DNA of 64,000 nucleotides. Source: Phosphitispora fastidiosa (GTDB taxonomy: Bacteria > Bacillota > Thermincolia > Thermincolales > UBA2595). The stretch is from contig NZ_JAHHUL010000005.1 in the NCBI RefSeq assembly GCF_019008365.1, forward strand, positions 120,571-184,570, written 5' to 3'. A program made the position numbers and the translations under genes. Shown here piece after piece: positions 1 through 7,421 of the stretch. Below the pieces are notes generated by a model. That model saw only the letters and a list, made by a program, of their open reading frames with translations, did no database searches and was not told the origin of the DNA. Positions within the stretch are counted from its first letter, which is position 1. Every line of letters starts with the position of its first letter.

Positions 1-185
1 AGAGAAGTTAAGATGGCGTCCGCTACTTTTTCTCCGTCCATGTCGGTTTGAGTTGTTATGTCGCTTAGCTTCCAGCCCTTGGCATAGATGGCCTGGGCCA
101 TAATGCGCGGGAATACTGGCATCACATCAGGTTCTTGAAATGAATCCACCGCAGCCAATCGTTCTTTTTTAGTCATCGTTTTCAT
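1..185 (-). CDS. Uroporphyrinogen decarboxylase-family (MtaA/CmuA-like) methyltransferase, N-terminal part
   Basis: Only the first ~61 codons are in the window. The protein begins MKTMTKKERLAAV and continues with MPVFPRIMAQAIYAKGW, which lines up with the start of the full paralogue at 11844-12947 (MNKKERFEAV, MPVWPRVMSQMIFGKG). That fold is used by corrinoid:coenzyme M and corrinoid:THF-type methyltransferases as well as by true UroD. A GGGGG ribosome-binding site lies about 12 bases before the ATG at 185; the ATG at 176 is an alternative start. It is the downstream-most visible gene of the methyl-transfer cluster, 27 bases after the cap-only corrinoid protein. It probably acts in the cytoplasm as a methyl donor or acceptor component. 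Family is likely, substrate unknown. Confidence 0.72.
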   Translation of the reverse strand, partial: MKTMTKKERLAAVDSFQEPDVMPVFPRIMAQAIYAKGWKLSDITTQTDMDGEKVADAILTS

Positions 186-212
186 TATCGTAAAACCCCC
201 TTCGAATTTAAA

Positions 213-668
213 TTAAGACTTTTTTGTTGAATCCGCCTGTTTCTTACACGGAAGCCCAACCTGCGCCCGCAGTCCTTCCGAACACTCATCAATCAACAGT
301 AACAGATTTTCGCCTTTAAGACCTTCCGCTTTCGCCACAAACTCAACCAAGTACTCTCCCAACACGAAAAGTTCGCCGTCTCCCTCCCAAACGGCAATAT
401 CTTCCGCAATCGGTTCATCTTGGTATTCCGCTTGTAAAGCTTGTAATACCGGGTCCAGAGCTTTCATAGACCCCATTACCTCAGGAAAGCCATATTCCTC
501 ATCCTGCATAAGCATGCCCACCTCCCTTAAGGCAGGTACCAATGCTTCACTCATTATTTCTTCACTAGAAATATCCCCTGCCAGAGCCTCACGAAAAATT
601 TCTGCCGTATTAATGTTCCCTTTAACAACAGCTTCCTTTAATTGCTCTAATATTTCCTTTGTGTTCAT
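213..668 (-). CDS. Corrinoid-protein-like helical cap domain without the cobalamin-binding domain
   Basis: Residues 1-80 resemble the four-helix B12-binding_2 cap of methyltransferase corrinoid proteins: compare EEIMSEALVPALREVG and EEYGFPEVMGSMKAL with the equivalent positions of the corrinoid protein at 1635-2270. The usual second half, a Rossmann domain with the DxHxxG lower-ligand motif, is missing. In its place is an acidic ~70-residue tail ending in VGLPCKKQ. It lies between the URO-D-type methyltransferase and the MtgA-like gene, so it is very likely part of the methyl-transfer operon. It could be a scaffold, a chaperone-like partner or a decayed paralogue; the reading frame is intact and has its own AGGAGG-like RBS. 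No function is assigned. Confidence 0.6.
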   Translation of the reverse strand: MNTKEILEQLKEAVVKGNINTAEIFREALAGDISSEEIMSEALVPALREVGMLMQDEEYGFPEVMGSMKALDPVLQALQAEYQDEPIAEDIAVWEGDGELFVLGEYLVEFVAKAEGLKGENLLLLIDECSEGLRAQVGLPCKKQADSTKKS

Positions 669-720
669 GCCAATGCCTCCTTTATTCTAGATTCACCGTC
701 GTTACTGCAAAGCCTTTCTC

Positions 721-1587
721 CTATCCATTTTTCTTACTTTTTCGGTAAGCAGACAACCAGTTCCTTGCATTTTCGTCCGTACCCTTACACAGGTCCGCAG
801 CAAGGATGGTCTTTTTCACTTGTTCTTCAAGTGGATTTGTAATCGGACAAGTCAGTCCGCTGTATATGGCCATTGCCATAAAAGTAGAATTAATTGAAGG
901 ACGATCAGGCAGGCCAAACGAAATATTACTGGCACCCAACGTAATATTTACGCCAAACTGCTTGATAATCTCTTCAATAGACTTCATTACTATTAAGCCT
1001 GCATCCTCTTCAGTTCCCATTGACAAGGCCAACGGGTCAATTATTATATTCTCAACAGAAATACCTTCTATTTCCGCCCGTTTAATAATTTTTTCGGCTA
1101 GAAACAGCCGCTTATCCACAGTTTTGGGAATTCCTTCGTTGTCCAGCGTTAATCCAATTACCGCCGCACCATGTTCGGCAATGAGGGGCAGAATATTGCG
1201 CAGCTTGTCTTCCTCTGCATTAACGGAATTAACCAGGGCTTTTCCGTCATAAACTTTCAGGGCCGCCTCTAAAGCTTTAAAACTAGCGGTGTCTATGCAG
1301 AGAGGAACATCAGTTACTTCCCTAATGACTTTTATCAAGTCTACTAACAAAACAGCTTCGTCCACACCTGGAACTCCGGCATTAACATCCAGAATTGCTG
1401 CACCTGCTTCAACCTGCGCCACTGCGTCCTGCCGAACTGTGTCAAAGTTGCCCTCTTTCAGTTCCGTCTGTAGCCTCTTTCGCCCAGTGGGATTTATCCG
1501 TTCGCCTATTATAGTTGTTGGCATGCTCCGTGCAATTGTTACTTCGCGCGATGCCGAACTTATCGTTGTTTTAGCCTCTTGTGCCAA
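721..1587 (-). CDS. Methyltetrahydrofolate:corrinoid methyltransferase (MtgA/AcsE-like, pterin-binding)
   Basis: This 288-residue protein has the features of the pterin-binding TIM-barrel methyltransferases (MtgA, AcsE, MetH module 2): GERINPTG near residue 28, the DVNAGV strand, IDTASFKALEAAL, and LGASNISFGLP near residue 220. In this family the enzyme moves a methyl group between a cobalamin protein and tetrahydrofolate in the cytoplasm. It precedes the cap-only protein and follows the corrinoid protein at 1635, which would be its natural partner. The start is TTG at 1587 with GGGAAGTG about nine bases upstream. In context it probably loads methyl groups from substrate-derived methyl-corrinoid onto THF for the Wood-Ljungdahl pathway. 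The direction of the reaction is inferred. Confidence 0.85.
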   Translation of the reverse strand: MAQEAKTTISSASREVTIARSMPTTIIGERINPTGRKRLQTELKEGNFDTVRQDAVAQVEAGAAILDVNAGVPGVDEAVLLVDLIKVIREVTDVPLCIDTASFKALEAALKVYDGKALVNSVNAEEDKLRNILPLIAEHGAAVIGLTLDNEGIPKTVDKRLFLAEKIIKRAEIEGISVENIIIDPLALSMGTEEDAGLIVMKSIEEIIKQFGVNITLGASNISFGLPDRPSINSTFMAMAIYSGLTCPITNPLEEQVKKTILAADLCKGTDENARNWLSAYRKSKKNG

Positions 1588-1634
1588 GTTAATTCACTTC
1601 CCTTTCTTTTAATTAAATAGTTTCTGAACAGCCA

Positions 1635-2270
1635 TTAAGCTAGTAGCTTTTTGGACAGCGTAACAGCACTTGCCGCGTCTTTTGCAGTACCGTCAGCTCC
1701 GATTTCCTCAGCAAATTCTTCTGTTATAGGTGCACCACCAATAATTATTTTGACTCGATCACGAAGTCCCGCTTTTTCAATAGCCTGGATAGTTTTGGGC
1801 ATTTCATCCAAGACCGGCGTAATCAGCGCAGACATTCCAAGAATCACTGTTCCTTCAGAAGAAGCAACCGCTTCCAAAAACTTATCACTGGTAACGGATA
1901 TTCCCAAATCTTGCACAGAAAAGCCTGATCCCTTTAACAGCATAGCCACCATGTTTTTGCCAATATCGTGAATATCCGCTTCTACAGTACCTAGGATTAC
2001 ATGCCCCAATGTCTGGCTTTCCTCGGCCGCCAAAAGTGGTTCTAATAACTCCACACCCGCCCTCATTGCTTTGGCAGAAAGTAAAACATCCGGAATAAAA
2101 TACTCTTCTTCGGCCATCAATTCCCCCACATGGTTCATCCCGGGAATCATTAAATCAGATAAAATCGCCTGTGCACCCATGCCATCGTCCAAGGCCTCTT
2201 GCACCAGTTTTACAACTTCAGCTACTTTTCCATCGATTATTGCCTGTGTTAAAGGCTTAAATTCACTCAT
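1635..2270 (-). CDS. Methyltransferase cognate corrinoid protein (MtaC/MttC/MtgC family)
   Basis: This 211-residue two-domain protein has a helical cap (residues ~1-85) followed by a cobalamin-binding Rossmann domain with the histidine motif DIHDIGKN near residue 100, then GMSALITP and a final GGAPITEEFAEEIGADG. Length and order match free-standing corrinoid proteins of methanol, methylamine and glycine betaine methyltransferase systems. It would shuttle a methyl group on cob(I)alamin between the URO-D-type methyltransferase and the MtgA-like enzyme. A GGGAGG RBS precedes ATG 2270. A close paralogue sits at 11148-11792, so the cluster carries two corrinoid carriers, perhaps for two substrates or two methyltransferases. 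Confidence 0.92.
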   Translation of the reverse strand: MSEFKPLTQAIIDGKVAEVVKLVQEALDDGMGAQAILSDLMIPGMNHVGELMAEEEYFIPDVLLSAKAMRAGVELLEPLLAAEESQTLGHVILGTVEADIHDIGKNMVAMLLKGSGFSVQDLGISVTSDKFLEAVASSEGTVILGMSALITPVLDEMPKTIQAIEKAGLRDRVKIIIGGAPITEEFAEEIGADGTAKDAASAVTLSKKLLA

Positions 2271-2354
2271 GATGTCCTCCCTTATTAATTATTCTTGTTG
2301 AAGTTTTTATATTTCCAGAAAGCATGATCCGTTTTCAACCGTACGTTTTTTTAC

Positions 2355-3158
2355 TTACGTGAGAATGGTAACTAATTTGTATGCTGTCATTATAACTATT
2401 AAAATCCCAAAACCCTTCTTTAGTTTTTGACCAGAAACGTAAACACTGGTAATTCTTGCACCAATAAAGGAGCCTATCGCACCAAGTACTAACAATACCG
2501 CCGTTAAACGGAAGTCCCACTGAGCCGTGCTCAAATGAGGAATTAGCGCCGAAAAAGAAGGTGGACATACTGCAAACGCATTTATCCCGGCTGCCATCTT
2601 TGGCTCAAAACCCAGGATAATTAGCGTAGGCATTAGTAAAAACCCCGGACCTACTCCCAAAAGACCACTGAGGATAGAAATAGGAATAGCTAACATAAGT
2701 GCCAACTTAAAGCTTCTGTTTTCATCGAATTCTTCGCTTTTTTCAAGTACTGGTGAATCAGACGTAGCAGCAATCATTGACTTAGCATCTTTTCTATCTA
2801 CCTTGCTTTTTACAGGTTTAAAGATCCTATATACCAAAAAGGTTACGGAAGCAAGGTACACAACCCAAATATACGTTGGGGAAATAAATTGAGCCAAATA
2901 TGACCCAACCGGAGCTGCTATTGTAGCTACAGCAGCCAGTCCAAGTGCTTTTTTCCAAACAATATAACCGCTTTTGGCAAACCCGAATACCGCAAACAAC
3001 GCCGTTATCCCATTCAACAATAAGCTTAATGGTTGAACCTGGTGTACAAGATCCGGAAGAAAAAACGATAAAAATGGAATTGCGGCAAAGGCTACTCCCA
3101 GTCCGAGCATCCCTGAAATAACCGCAAGCACAAACAGTCCAATCGAAATAACGCCCAT
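2355..3158 (-). CDS. TauE/SafE-family sulfite/sulfonate exporter-like membrane protein
   Basis: About 267 residues with roughly eight hydrophobic segments arranged as two similar halves. Each half carries the glycine-rich pattern of the family (SGMLGLGVAFAAIPFL near the N-terminus; SGLLGVGPGFLLMPTLIILGF near residue 160). Members export sulfite, sulfoacetate or other small organic anions across the cytoplasmic membrane. A charged cytoplasmic loop (residues ~110-145) separates the halves. The ATG at 3158 is preferred over the adjacent TTG because TAGGAGG lies seven bases before it. Placed between the corrinoid genes and a G3E GTPase in a cluster with a sulfonate-type importer, it may remove sulfite or a related product. 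Substrate is inferred from context only. Confidence 0.82.
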   Translation of the reverse strand: MGVISIGLFVLAVISGMLGLGVAFAAIPFLSFFLPDLVHQVQPLSLLLNGITALFAVFGFAKSGYIVWKKALGLAAVATIAAPVGSYLAQFISPTYIWVVYLASVTFLVYRIFKPVKSKVDRKDAKSMIAATSDSPVLEKSEEFDENRSFKLALMLAIPISILSGLLGVGPGFLLMPTLIILGFEPKMAAGINAFAVCPPSFSALIPHLSTAQWDFRLTAVLLVLGAIGSFIGARITSVYVSGQKLKKGFGILIVIMTAYKLVTILT

Positions 3159-3301
3159 CAAATTACCTCCTAACAGTATTTTATAAATACCTTACCTTAT
3201 TTCCTCACCTCCATTTTCATAATTCTTCGCCTTCCTTAATATCAATTTGTAAGCTGATAAAATGACTGGCTTCTTTTATAAATACTGTATTTCTGAACAA
3301 T

Positions 3302-3724
3302 TTACCCCCGAACTTTCTGGATGAAAGTAGGATATTCTTGTTTTGTTTTATTCGGCATGCAGTGCAGTTTTTTAAAAACAGATTGGCTGAGGCCTTCCTC
3401 CAGCAGCATTTCAAGCCTATTTTTTTCGTAGCCAAAGACTATAATATTACATATTAAAGCAACCTGTTCGTATGATTTGTCAAACCAAGCCGGACCAGAT
3501 CTAGTGGTAATATCGGGTAAACTGGTCAGGGACATTTGAACGTATTCCCCACCAGCTTCAGCCATAATCTTCAGGTGTCCAATAATTTTGCCCCTGTAAT
3601 TCAGGTGTTGACCCAAGTGATTTAGAATCTTATTCATCTCGTCAGCAATTATTGTTCCGGTAATTGGTTTATCAAAAATACAGCTTAAGCTTCGGCTGAC
3701 AACTTTGGCCCCTTCATCACTCAT
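3302..3724 (-). CDS. Small protein of unknown function translationally coupled to the G3E GTPase
   Basis: I do not recognise this 140-residue protein. It is soluble, with a central stretch (residues ~20-75) of alternating hydrophobic and basic residues such as NYRGKIIGHLKIMAEAGG. Its start codon overlaps the stop of the GTPase gene by four bases (ATGA), so the two are almost certainly translated together. The GTPase is only 197 residues and lacks the C-terminal domain normally found in COG0523 proteins. This ORF could be that domain encoded separately, or a client of the GTPase. No cysteine-rich metal site is evident apart from isolated cysteines. Confidence 0.6.
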   Translation of the reverse strand: MSDEGAKVVSRSLSCIFDKPITGTIIADEMNKILNHLGQHLNYRGKIIGHLKIMAEAGGEYVQMSLTSLPDITTRSGPAWFDKSYEQVALICNIIVFGYEKNRLEMLLEEGLSQSVFKKLHCMPNKTKQEYPTFIQKVRG

Positions 3725-4314
3725 AGCTGTACCAACCCCCTCAGCTTCACTTCGTCTATGCCATTATCAGCGTTTAATTCGAAGATAGCTGCATTTTGAT
3801 TTATTTGCTCCAAATCATTTTTTAATGCCCGAATAGTATCTTCGCTGGCTAAATCCACCTTATTAATAATAATCACGTCTGCAGCCTCAATTTGTGAAAC
3901 TACAAGGGGCTCGACTACCTCCATTATTGCCGTCCACCTGGATACATCTGTTAACACAATAGTTTTAAGTGCCTCGAAGCTCCTGCACTGATTCTGCAAT
4001 AAAGTAACTATTTTCCTGGGAACAGCTAATCCCGTAGTTTCAATAATCAGCCAGTCAGGATTTACAGTTGTATGAATTTCATCAATAGCAGCGACAAGTT
4101 CGCCCGTAATCTGGCAGCATACACACCCGGCAAATACACCCTTCACTTTTAAGCCCTGTTGAGCTATAACCTGATCATCAATACCTGTTTGCCCGATTTC
4201 ATTTTCAATAATGGCAACAGTTTCATTTCTGGTTTCTATCAGGTACTTAGCCAATTGTAGTATCACTGAAGTTTTACCAGAGCCCAGAAATCCTCCAAAA
4301 AGCAAAATATCCAT
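3721..4314 (-). CDS. Short G3E-family (CobW/HypB/UreG-like) GTPase
   Basis: A 197-residue P-loop protein. Walker A is GGFLGSGKTS at residues ~7-16. The G3E signature ENEIG (residue ~37) is followed by the metal-binding GCVCC motif (CxCC, residue ~63). Walker B/switch is IIETTGLAVP and the base-specificity motif is NKVDL (residue ~150). G3E GTPases insert or deliver metals or cofactors, and relatives sit next to corrinoid methyltransferase operons. Here it may help cobalamin loading or reactivation of the corrinoid proteins; this is inference. It stops after the GTPase domain, unlike 300-400-residue CobW/ZNG1 proteins, and is coupled to the 140-residue ORF downstream. Confidence 0.85.
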   Translation of the reverse strand: MDILLFGGFLGSGKTSVILQLAKYLIETRNETVAIIENEIGQTGIDDQVIAQQGLKVKGVFAGCVCCQITGELVAAIDEIHTTVNPDWLIIETTGLAVPRKIVTLLQNQCRSFEALKTIVLTDVSRWTAIMEVVEPLVVSQIEAADVIIINKVDLASEDTIRALKNDLEQINQNAAIFELNADNGIDEVKLRGLVQL

Positions 4315-4365
4315 AAAACCAACTCCTTAAATACAGCTCAAATTTCCCTGGGTATGACCAAACAG

Positions 4366-4394
4366 CAAAAAAAGATAGGCCCTGGTAGGGCCAA
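4366..4394 (-). terminator. Rho-independent terminator downstream of the MBL-fold gene
   Basis: On the minus strand TTGGCCC-TAC-CAGGGCC forms a compact hairpin followed by TATCTTTTTTT. It lies between the stop of the metallo-hydrolase gene (4481) and the GTPase start (4314), so it would end or attenuate the upstream transcript. Confidence 0.6.
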
Positions 4395-4480
4395 ATTAAA
4401 AGAAGATTAGAGTTAGTGCCAAAACTAAACCCTTAAAGTTCTCAAAGCACCCATATAAAGCATTTATTCAATGAATGCTT

Positions 4481-5239
4481 CTATACTTCTATTACGGTAA
4501 AATCATCAGGAACAATTACTTCACCTGCAAAATGTTCTTCTATTAATTTTTTGAAATCATCTTTTCTCTCTTCATATTCGGTAGGCCAGTGTACAACTGC
4601 CAAACGTTTTACGCCAGCCGCAGTGGCAGCACGACCTAACTCTGCTGGGGAGATATGAAAATCATGAGGTTCAGTGACTACTACCGTACTGATAAATAAG
4701 TCGGCCCCTTGTGCCAGCTTAATAACTTCGTCTGTATATGAGGATTCCCCATTATAAAAAATTGACTTGCCGTTTCTCGTTATTCGGTAAGCGTGAGCTT
4801 CCGAGGGATGTTCACCCTTTACCGTTTGAATATCATCAAACGCTTCTGAATTCCCTAATTCCCTGAATATTAACTGATATCCCCTTTGCTCATCGTTTGC
4901 CACCGGCAGTTCACACAGACTCATTAACCCTCGTGTTGCCTTTTCAATCCCCTGGGGACCAATGATTTCCAAAGGTTCTTTTCTATTTCTGACGTTCATC
5001 ATGTCAAAAAGAACATGAACGATACCGATAAAGTGGTCCGAATGTTTATGAGAAATCATAATCCTCTTAATATTATTCAAATCCACTCCAAATGCATTAA
5101 TATTTCTTAATGCACCATCTCCTGTTTCCAACAAATAATCATCATCAATCAACATTACCAACTGACAACGTTTTGCAGTTACATTTAGACCTAATCCCCC
5201 AGGCACAAGTCCTGCCGTTCCCAAAAAATTTATTTTCAT
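4481..5239 (-). CDS. MBL-fold metallo-hydrolase (RNase Z-like)
   Basis: A 252-residue metallo-beta-lactamase-fold protein. It has an N-terminal MKINFLGTAG strand, the metal motif SHKHSDHFIG near residue 65 (HxHxDH), a later metal histidine in GEHPSEAHAYR, YNGESSYTD as the aspartate/glutamate region, and a C-terminal VVHWPTEY. The layout resembles RNase Z/arylsulfatase-type members rather than beta-lactamases. It lies between a selenoprotein gene and the G3E GTPase in the same orientation, so it may belong to the same regulon. The family covers phosphodiesterases and hydrolases of sulfur esters, and the sequence alone does not decide the substrate. Confidence 0.8.
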   Translation of the reverse strand: MKINFLGTAGLVPGGLGLNVTAKRCQLVMLIDDDYLLETGDGALRNINAFGVDLNNIKRIMISHKHSDHFIGIVHVLFDMMNVRNRKEPLEIIGPQGIEKATRGLMSLCELPVANDEQRGYQLIFRELGNSEAFDDIQTVKGEHPSEAHAYRITRNGKSIFYNGESSYTDEVIKLAQGADLFISTVVVTEPHDFHISPAELGRAATAAGVKRLAVVHWPTEYEERKDDFKKLIEEHFAGEVIVPDDFTVIEV

Positions 5240-5263
5240 TCTTTAACCTCCAATTACAATAAA

Positions 5264-5797
5264 TTACGACTGTTTGAATTGTTTGTAGACACTATCCACT
5301 ACAGTTTCGATACAACAGGCACAGGTTTCCATCCATTCGCCCAATTCAATTTGCTCCTGAATCTCTTCGGAATACTTTTCATATTGCATCGGATCAAAAC
5401 CCAGAATCTGTTGACAGTATGTAGTACCAACTTTATCTCTAACATTATCTAATAGCAGTTCAACATGCCCTTCGATATCTTCCATCACTTTGGGCATGTC
5501 TTCCGGCAATATGGTTCCACCATGCATTTTTAAAATATATTGAGAAATGATATTAGCCCCTGCAGCTACAGCCTTACAAGTAAACAATTCACAGTTCTCG
5601 CTAACATTAATTTGGTATCCTGCCCAATCAATTGGTTTGTCCGGGTCCAAAGATAGCGCTTCCTGCAAAACTTGCAGGCAACTGCTATCTCAGTTACTCC
5701 CTCCAAGGTATGTCTTTCTGGCTTTTTCCCGCACTTCTTGCCTAGTGATCTGTTTTTCTTCCCGTTCCTTATTATCGAGCATCAATCTCACTTCCAT
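5264..5797 (-). CDS. Selenoprotein: C_GCAxxG-type redox protein with in-frame UGA (Sec36)
   Basis: Reading through the TGA at 5690-5692 joins a 35-codon N-terminal segment to a 141-codon downstream segment in the same frame, 177 residues in all. The UGA sits in ARKTYLGGSN-U-DSSCLQVLQ, the position of the first cysteine in the C_GCAxxG_C_C redox family, whose members read roughly GxxCAxxVL there. Downstream cysteines (NCELFTC, TYCQQ, CACCIE) complete the Cys-rich pattern. A hairpin directly after the UGA meets bacterial SECIS rules (separate entry). A conventional caller would start at the TTG at 5668 and lose the active residue. ATG 5797 has a weak RBS; ATG 5782 with GGAAGTGAG upstream is an equally good start. 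It was probably recruited for thiol or sulfur redox chemistry in this cluster. Confidence 0.78.
5652..5692 (-). promoter_or_regulatory. Bacterial SECIS element and Sec codon
   Basis: Minus strand: UGA, then GATAGC paired with GCTATC, enclosing a perfect 7-bp stem CCTGCAA/TTGCAGG with the three-base loop GTT. The loop G lies 19 bases after the UGA, inside the 16-37-base window known for bacterial SECIS elements, and a G in the first loop positions is the SelB recognition feature. Confidence 0.78.
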
Positions 5798-5888
5798 TCT
5801 TGTTAGCGGGCCCGTCTCATCCCATTAAAGACTTCTTCCCCGGTCTGATATCCTACCCGCCAGGTTTTGGCTGAGGAATGAGCCTTAC

Positions 5889-6149
5889 TTAGCTGTTTAA
5901 GAATTCAGACAAAATTTCCTTGCATTCTTCAACAGACCGGAAATCTCCCTCATTTAAAATCTGTCCATCAATCTTGATTCCGGGAAAAGCCGAAACCCCA
6001 TGCTCCTTATGAAGTTTAGGATCATCAATCATTTCTATGGTGGCATCAAGCCCCATCTGATCAACAGCCTTTTTTAAATTTTTCCCCGTAATTTGAGAAC
6101 GAGGACATCCAGCTGTAAAAAACAGAATTTGAAGTGCCAAGACGAACAC
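5889..6149 (-). CDS. Small thioredoxin-fold protein
   Basis: An ~83-86-residue protein of the small-thioredoxin type. It has a hydrophobic first strand, then TAGCPRSQITGKNLKKAVDQMG, i.e. a CxxS active site in place of CxxC. A cis-proline region (SAFPGIKIDGQIL) and a terminal helix with RSVEECKEIL follow. Such proteins act as thiol or metal-delivery partners; the single active-site cysteine suggests a monothiol mechanism. The start could be GTG 6149 or TTG 6140; the latter has AAGGAAGGTG six bases upstream and is preferred. Between the selenoprotein and TusA genes, it is likely a sulfur or selenium trafficking partner. Confidence 0.72.
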   Translation of the reverse strand: MFVLALQILFFTAGCPRSQITGKNLKKAVDQMGLDATIEMIDDPKLHKEHGVSAFPGIKIDGQILNEGDFRSVEECKEILSEFLNS

Positions 6150-6212
6150 CTTCCTTCCCTCAAATGTTTGTTTAATAATTCTGCTCTCCTAGCTAAGCTT
6201 CAAGCCAGTTGA

Positions 6213-6455
6213 CTAGCTCTTCTTTAAAAACAGCCTATAAGACCCGTCTTCATCCTCAATCATTCCTAACAGCTCATGGCCTGACTTCTTAGCATAAATT
6301 GGAATCGATTTCGTGGCCGTGGGATCTGTTGTTAAAACTTCCAGGATTTGGCCTGGCTGCAATTCTTTCATCGTATTTTGCGTCTTAATGAGTGGCATAG
6401 GGCAATTCATATCTCTAACGTCAACCTGCTTATCAGATTTTATTTCATTTACCAT
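6213..6455 (-). CDS. TusA-family sulfur carrier protein
   Basis: An 80-residue SirA/TusA-like protein. The signature NCPMPLIKTQNTMKEL contains the conserved CPxP cysteine (residue ~18), followed by PGQILEVLTTDPTATKSI, the typical second half. TusA proteins carry persulfide sulfur between cysteine desulfurases or rhodaneses and acceptors in the cytoplasm; the related YedF group is linked to selenium metabolism. A GAAGGGAG RBS precedes ATG 6455. With the YeeE/YedE genes at 13015-14304 it forms the common TusA plus YeeE/YedE pairing, although the two are separated here by the ABC importer. Confidence 0.87.
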   Translation of the reverse strand: MVNEIKSDKQVDVRDMNCPMPLIKTQNTMKELQPGQILEVLTTDPTATKSIPIYAKKSGHELLGMIEDEDGSYRLFLKKS

Positions 6456-6540
6456 TAAAAAATCTCCCTTCTAATATATGGTCCTATAAAAGCCATAAAT
6501 ATAACTTTCTAAATACACCTCCCCATCAAGACTAATTAGC

Positions 6541-7389
6541 TTAAGCAAGCTCCCGCTCCCCAGCTTCAAAGGCTTTCATGCTCTCTTCACGCACAGCCTC
6601 CCATGCCTCACGTTTATAATCCATATATTTCTTACTGGCAAGGGCTTTAATACCTCTTGGCCTGGGAATATCAACATTAATGATTGACTTCAAGGTCCCA
6701 GGTCGAGTAGTCATGATACCAACCCGGTCTGCAAGAAAAATAGCCTCATCAAGGTCATGGGTGATAAAGAAAATACTGGTCCTTGTCATCTCAAAAACTT
6801 CAAGAAGATATTCGTGAATGTAACTCTTCGTCGTGCTGTCCAAAGCCCTGAATGGTTCGTCCATCAGGAGAACTTTCGGCTTATTAATCAAAGCCCGGAT
6901 AATCTCAATCTGGCGCAACATACCGGAAGAAAGGTTGCCGGGGTATAAGTCTTCAATATCCCTGGTGATACCCAAGTTAGCCATAATTTCCCTTGCCTCA
7001 TCCACAGCCTGATCCCTGGACATTTTGTTCTGGATTACAGGACCATAGATTAAATTATTTATCACTGTTTTCCACGGAAATAAAGAACCATTTTGAAAGA
7101 CCACTGTACGGTCAGCCCCTGGCTTTTGAACAATTTTTGGAGAGGCGATGATCTGACCGTCAAGATAGATGTTTCCGCTGGTAAGATTGCTAAATCCTGC
7201 AATGGCGTTAAGGAGTGTTGTCTTGCCACATCCTGAAGGACCTACAATTACCATAAATTCTCCCGCTTTAATCTCCATACTAAAATTTTCAACTGCGACA
7301 ACATGAATTCCCTCAGGGTCATATATTTTCCCCACGTTATCAATTTTAATATGGCCGTACTCAGGTTGTTTCTGACCATCTTTCGCCAT
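6541..7389 (-). CDS. Sulfonate/taurine-type ABC transporter ATP-binding protein (first)
   Basis: Importer ATPase of the SsuB/TauB class, 282 residues from ATG 7389. This start has AAAGGAG nine bases upstream; the GTG at 7425 lies inside the preceding gene. Walker A is GPSGCGKTT (residue ~67), the Q-loop region is FQNGSLFPW, Walker B is VLLMDEPFRALD and the switch histidine is FFITHDLDEA. The ABC signature reads LSSGMLRQIE instead of LSGGQ, an unusual substitution. It is the last gene of a five-gene importer operon and probably forms a heterodimer with the second ATPase at 7422-8249. Confidence 0.88.
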   Translation of the reverse strand: MAKDGQKQPEYGHIKIDNVGKIYDPEGIHVVAVENFSMEIKAGEFMVIVGPSGCGKTTLLNAIAGFSNLTSGNIYLDGQIIASPKIVQKPGADRTVVFQNGSLFPWKTVINNLIYGPVIQNKMSRDQAVDEAREIMANLGITRDIEDLYPGNLSSGMLRQIEIIRALINKPKVLLMDEPFRALDSTTKSYIHEYLLEVFEMTRTSIFFITHDLDEAIFLADRVGIMTTRPGTLKSIINVDIPRPRGIKALASKKYMDYKREAWEAVREESMKAFEAGERELA

Positions 7390-7421
7390 ATGAAAAATCT
7401 CCTTTCGGGATAATAAGTCTG

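Noticed and set aside
5264..5668. Separate 134-codon gene starting at TTG 5668
   Set aside because: The TTG lies inside the SECIS hairpin, has no RBS, and the upstream frame continues the redox-protein family; read-through of UGA as Sec explains it better.
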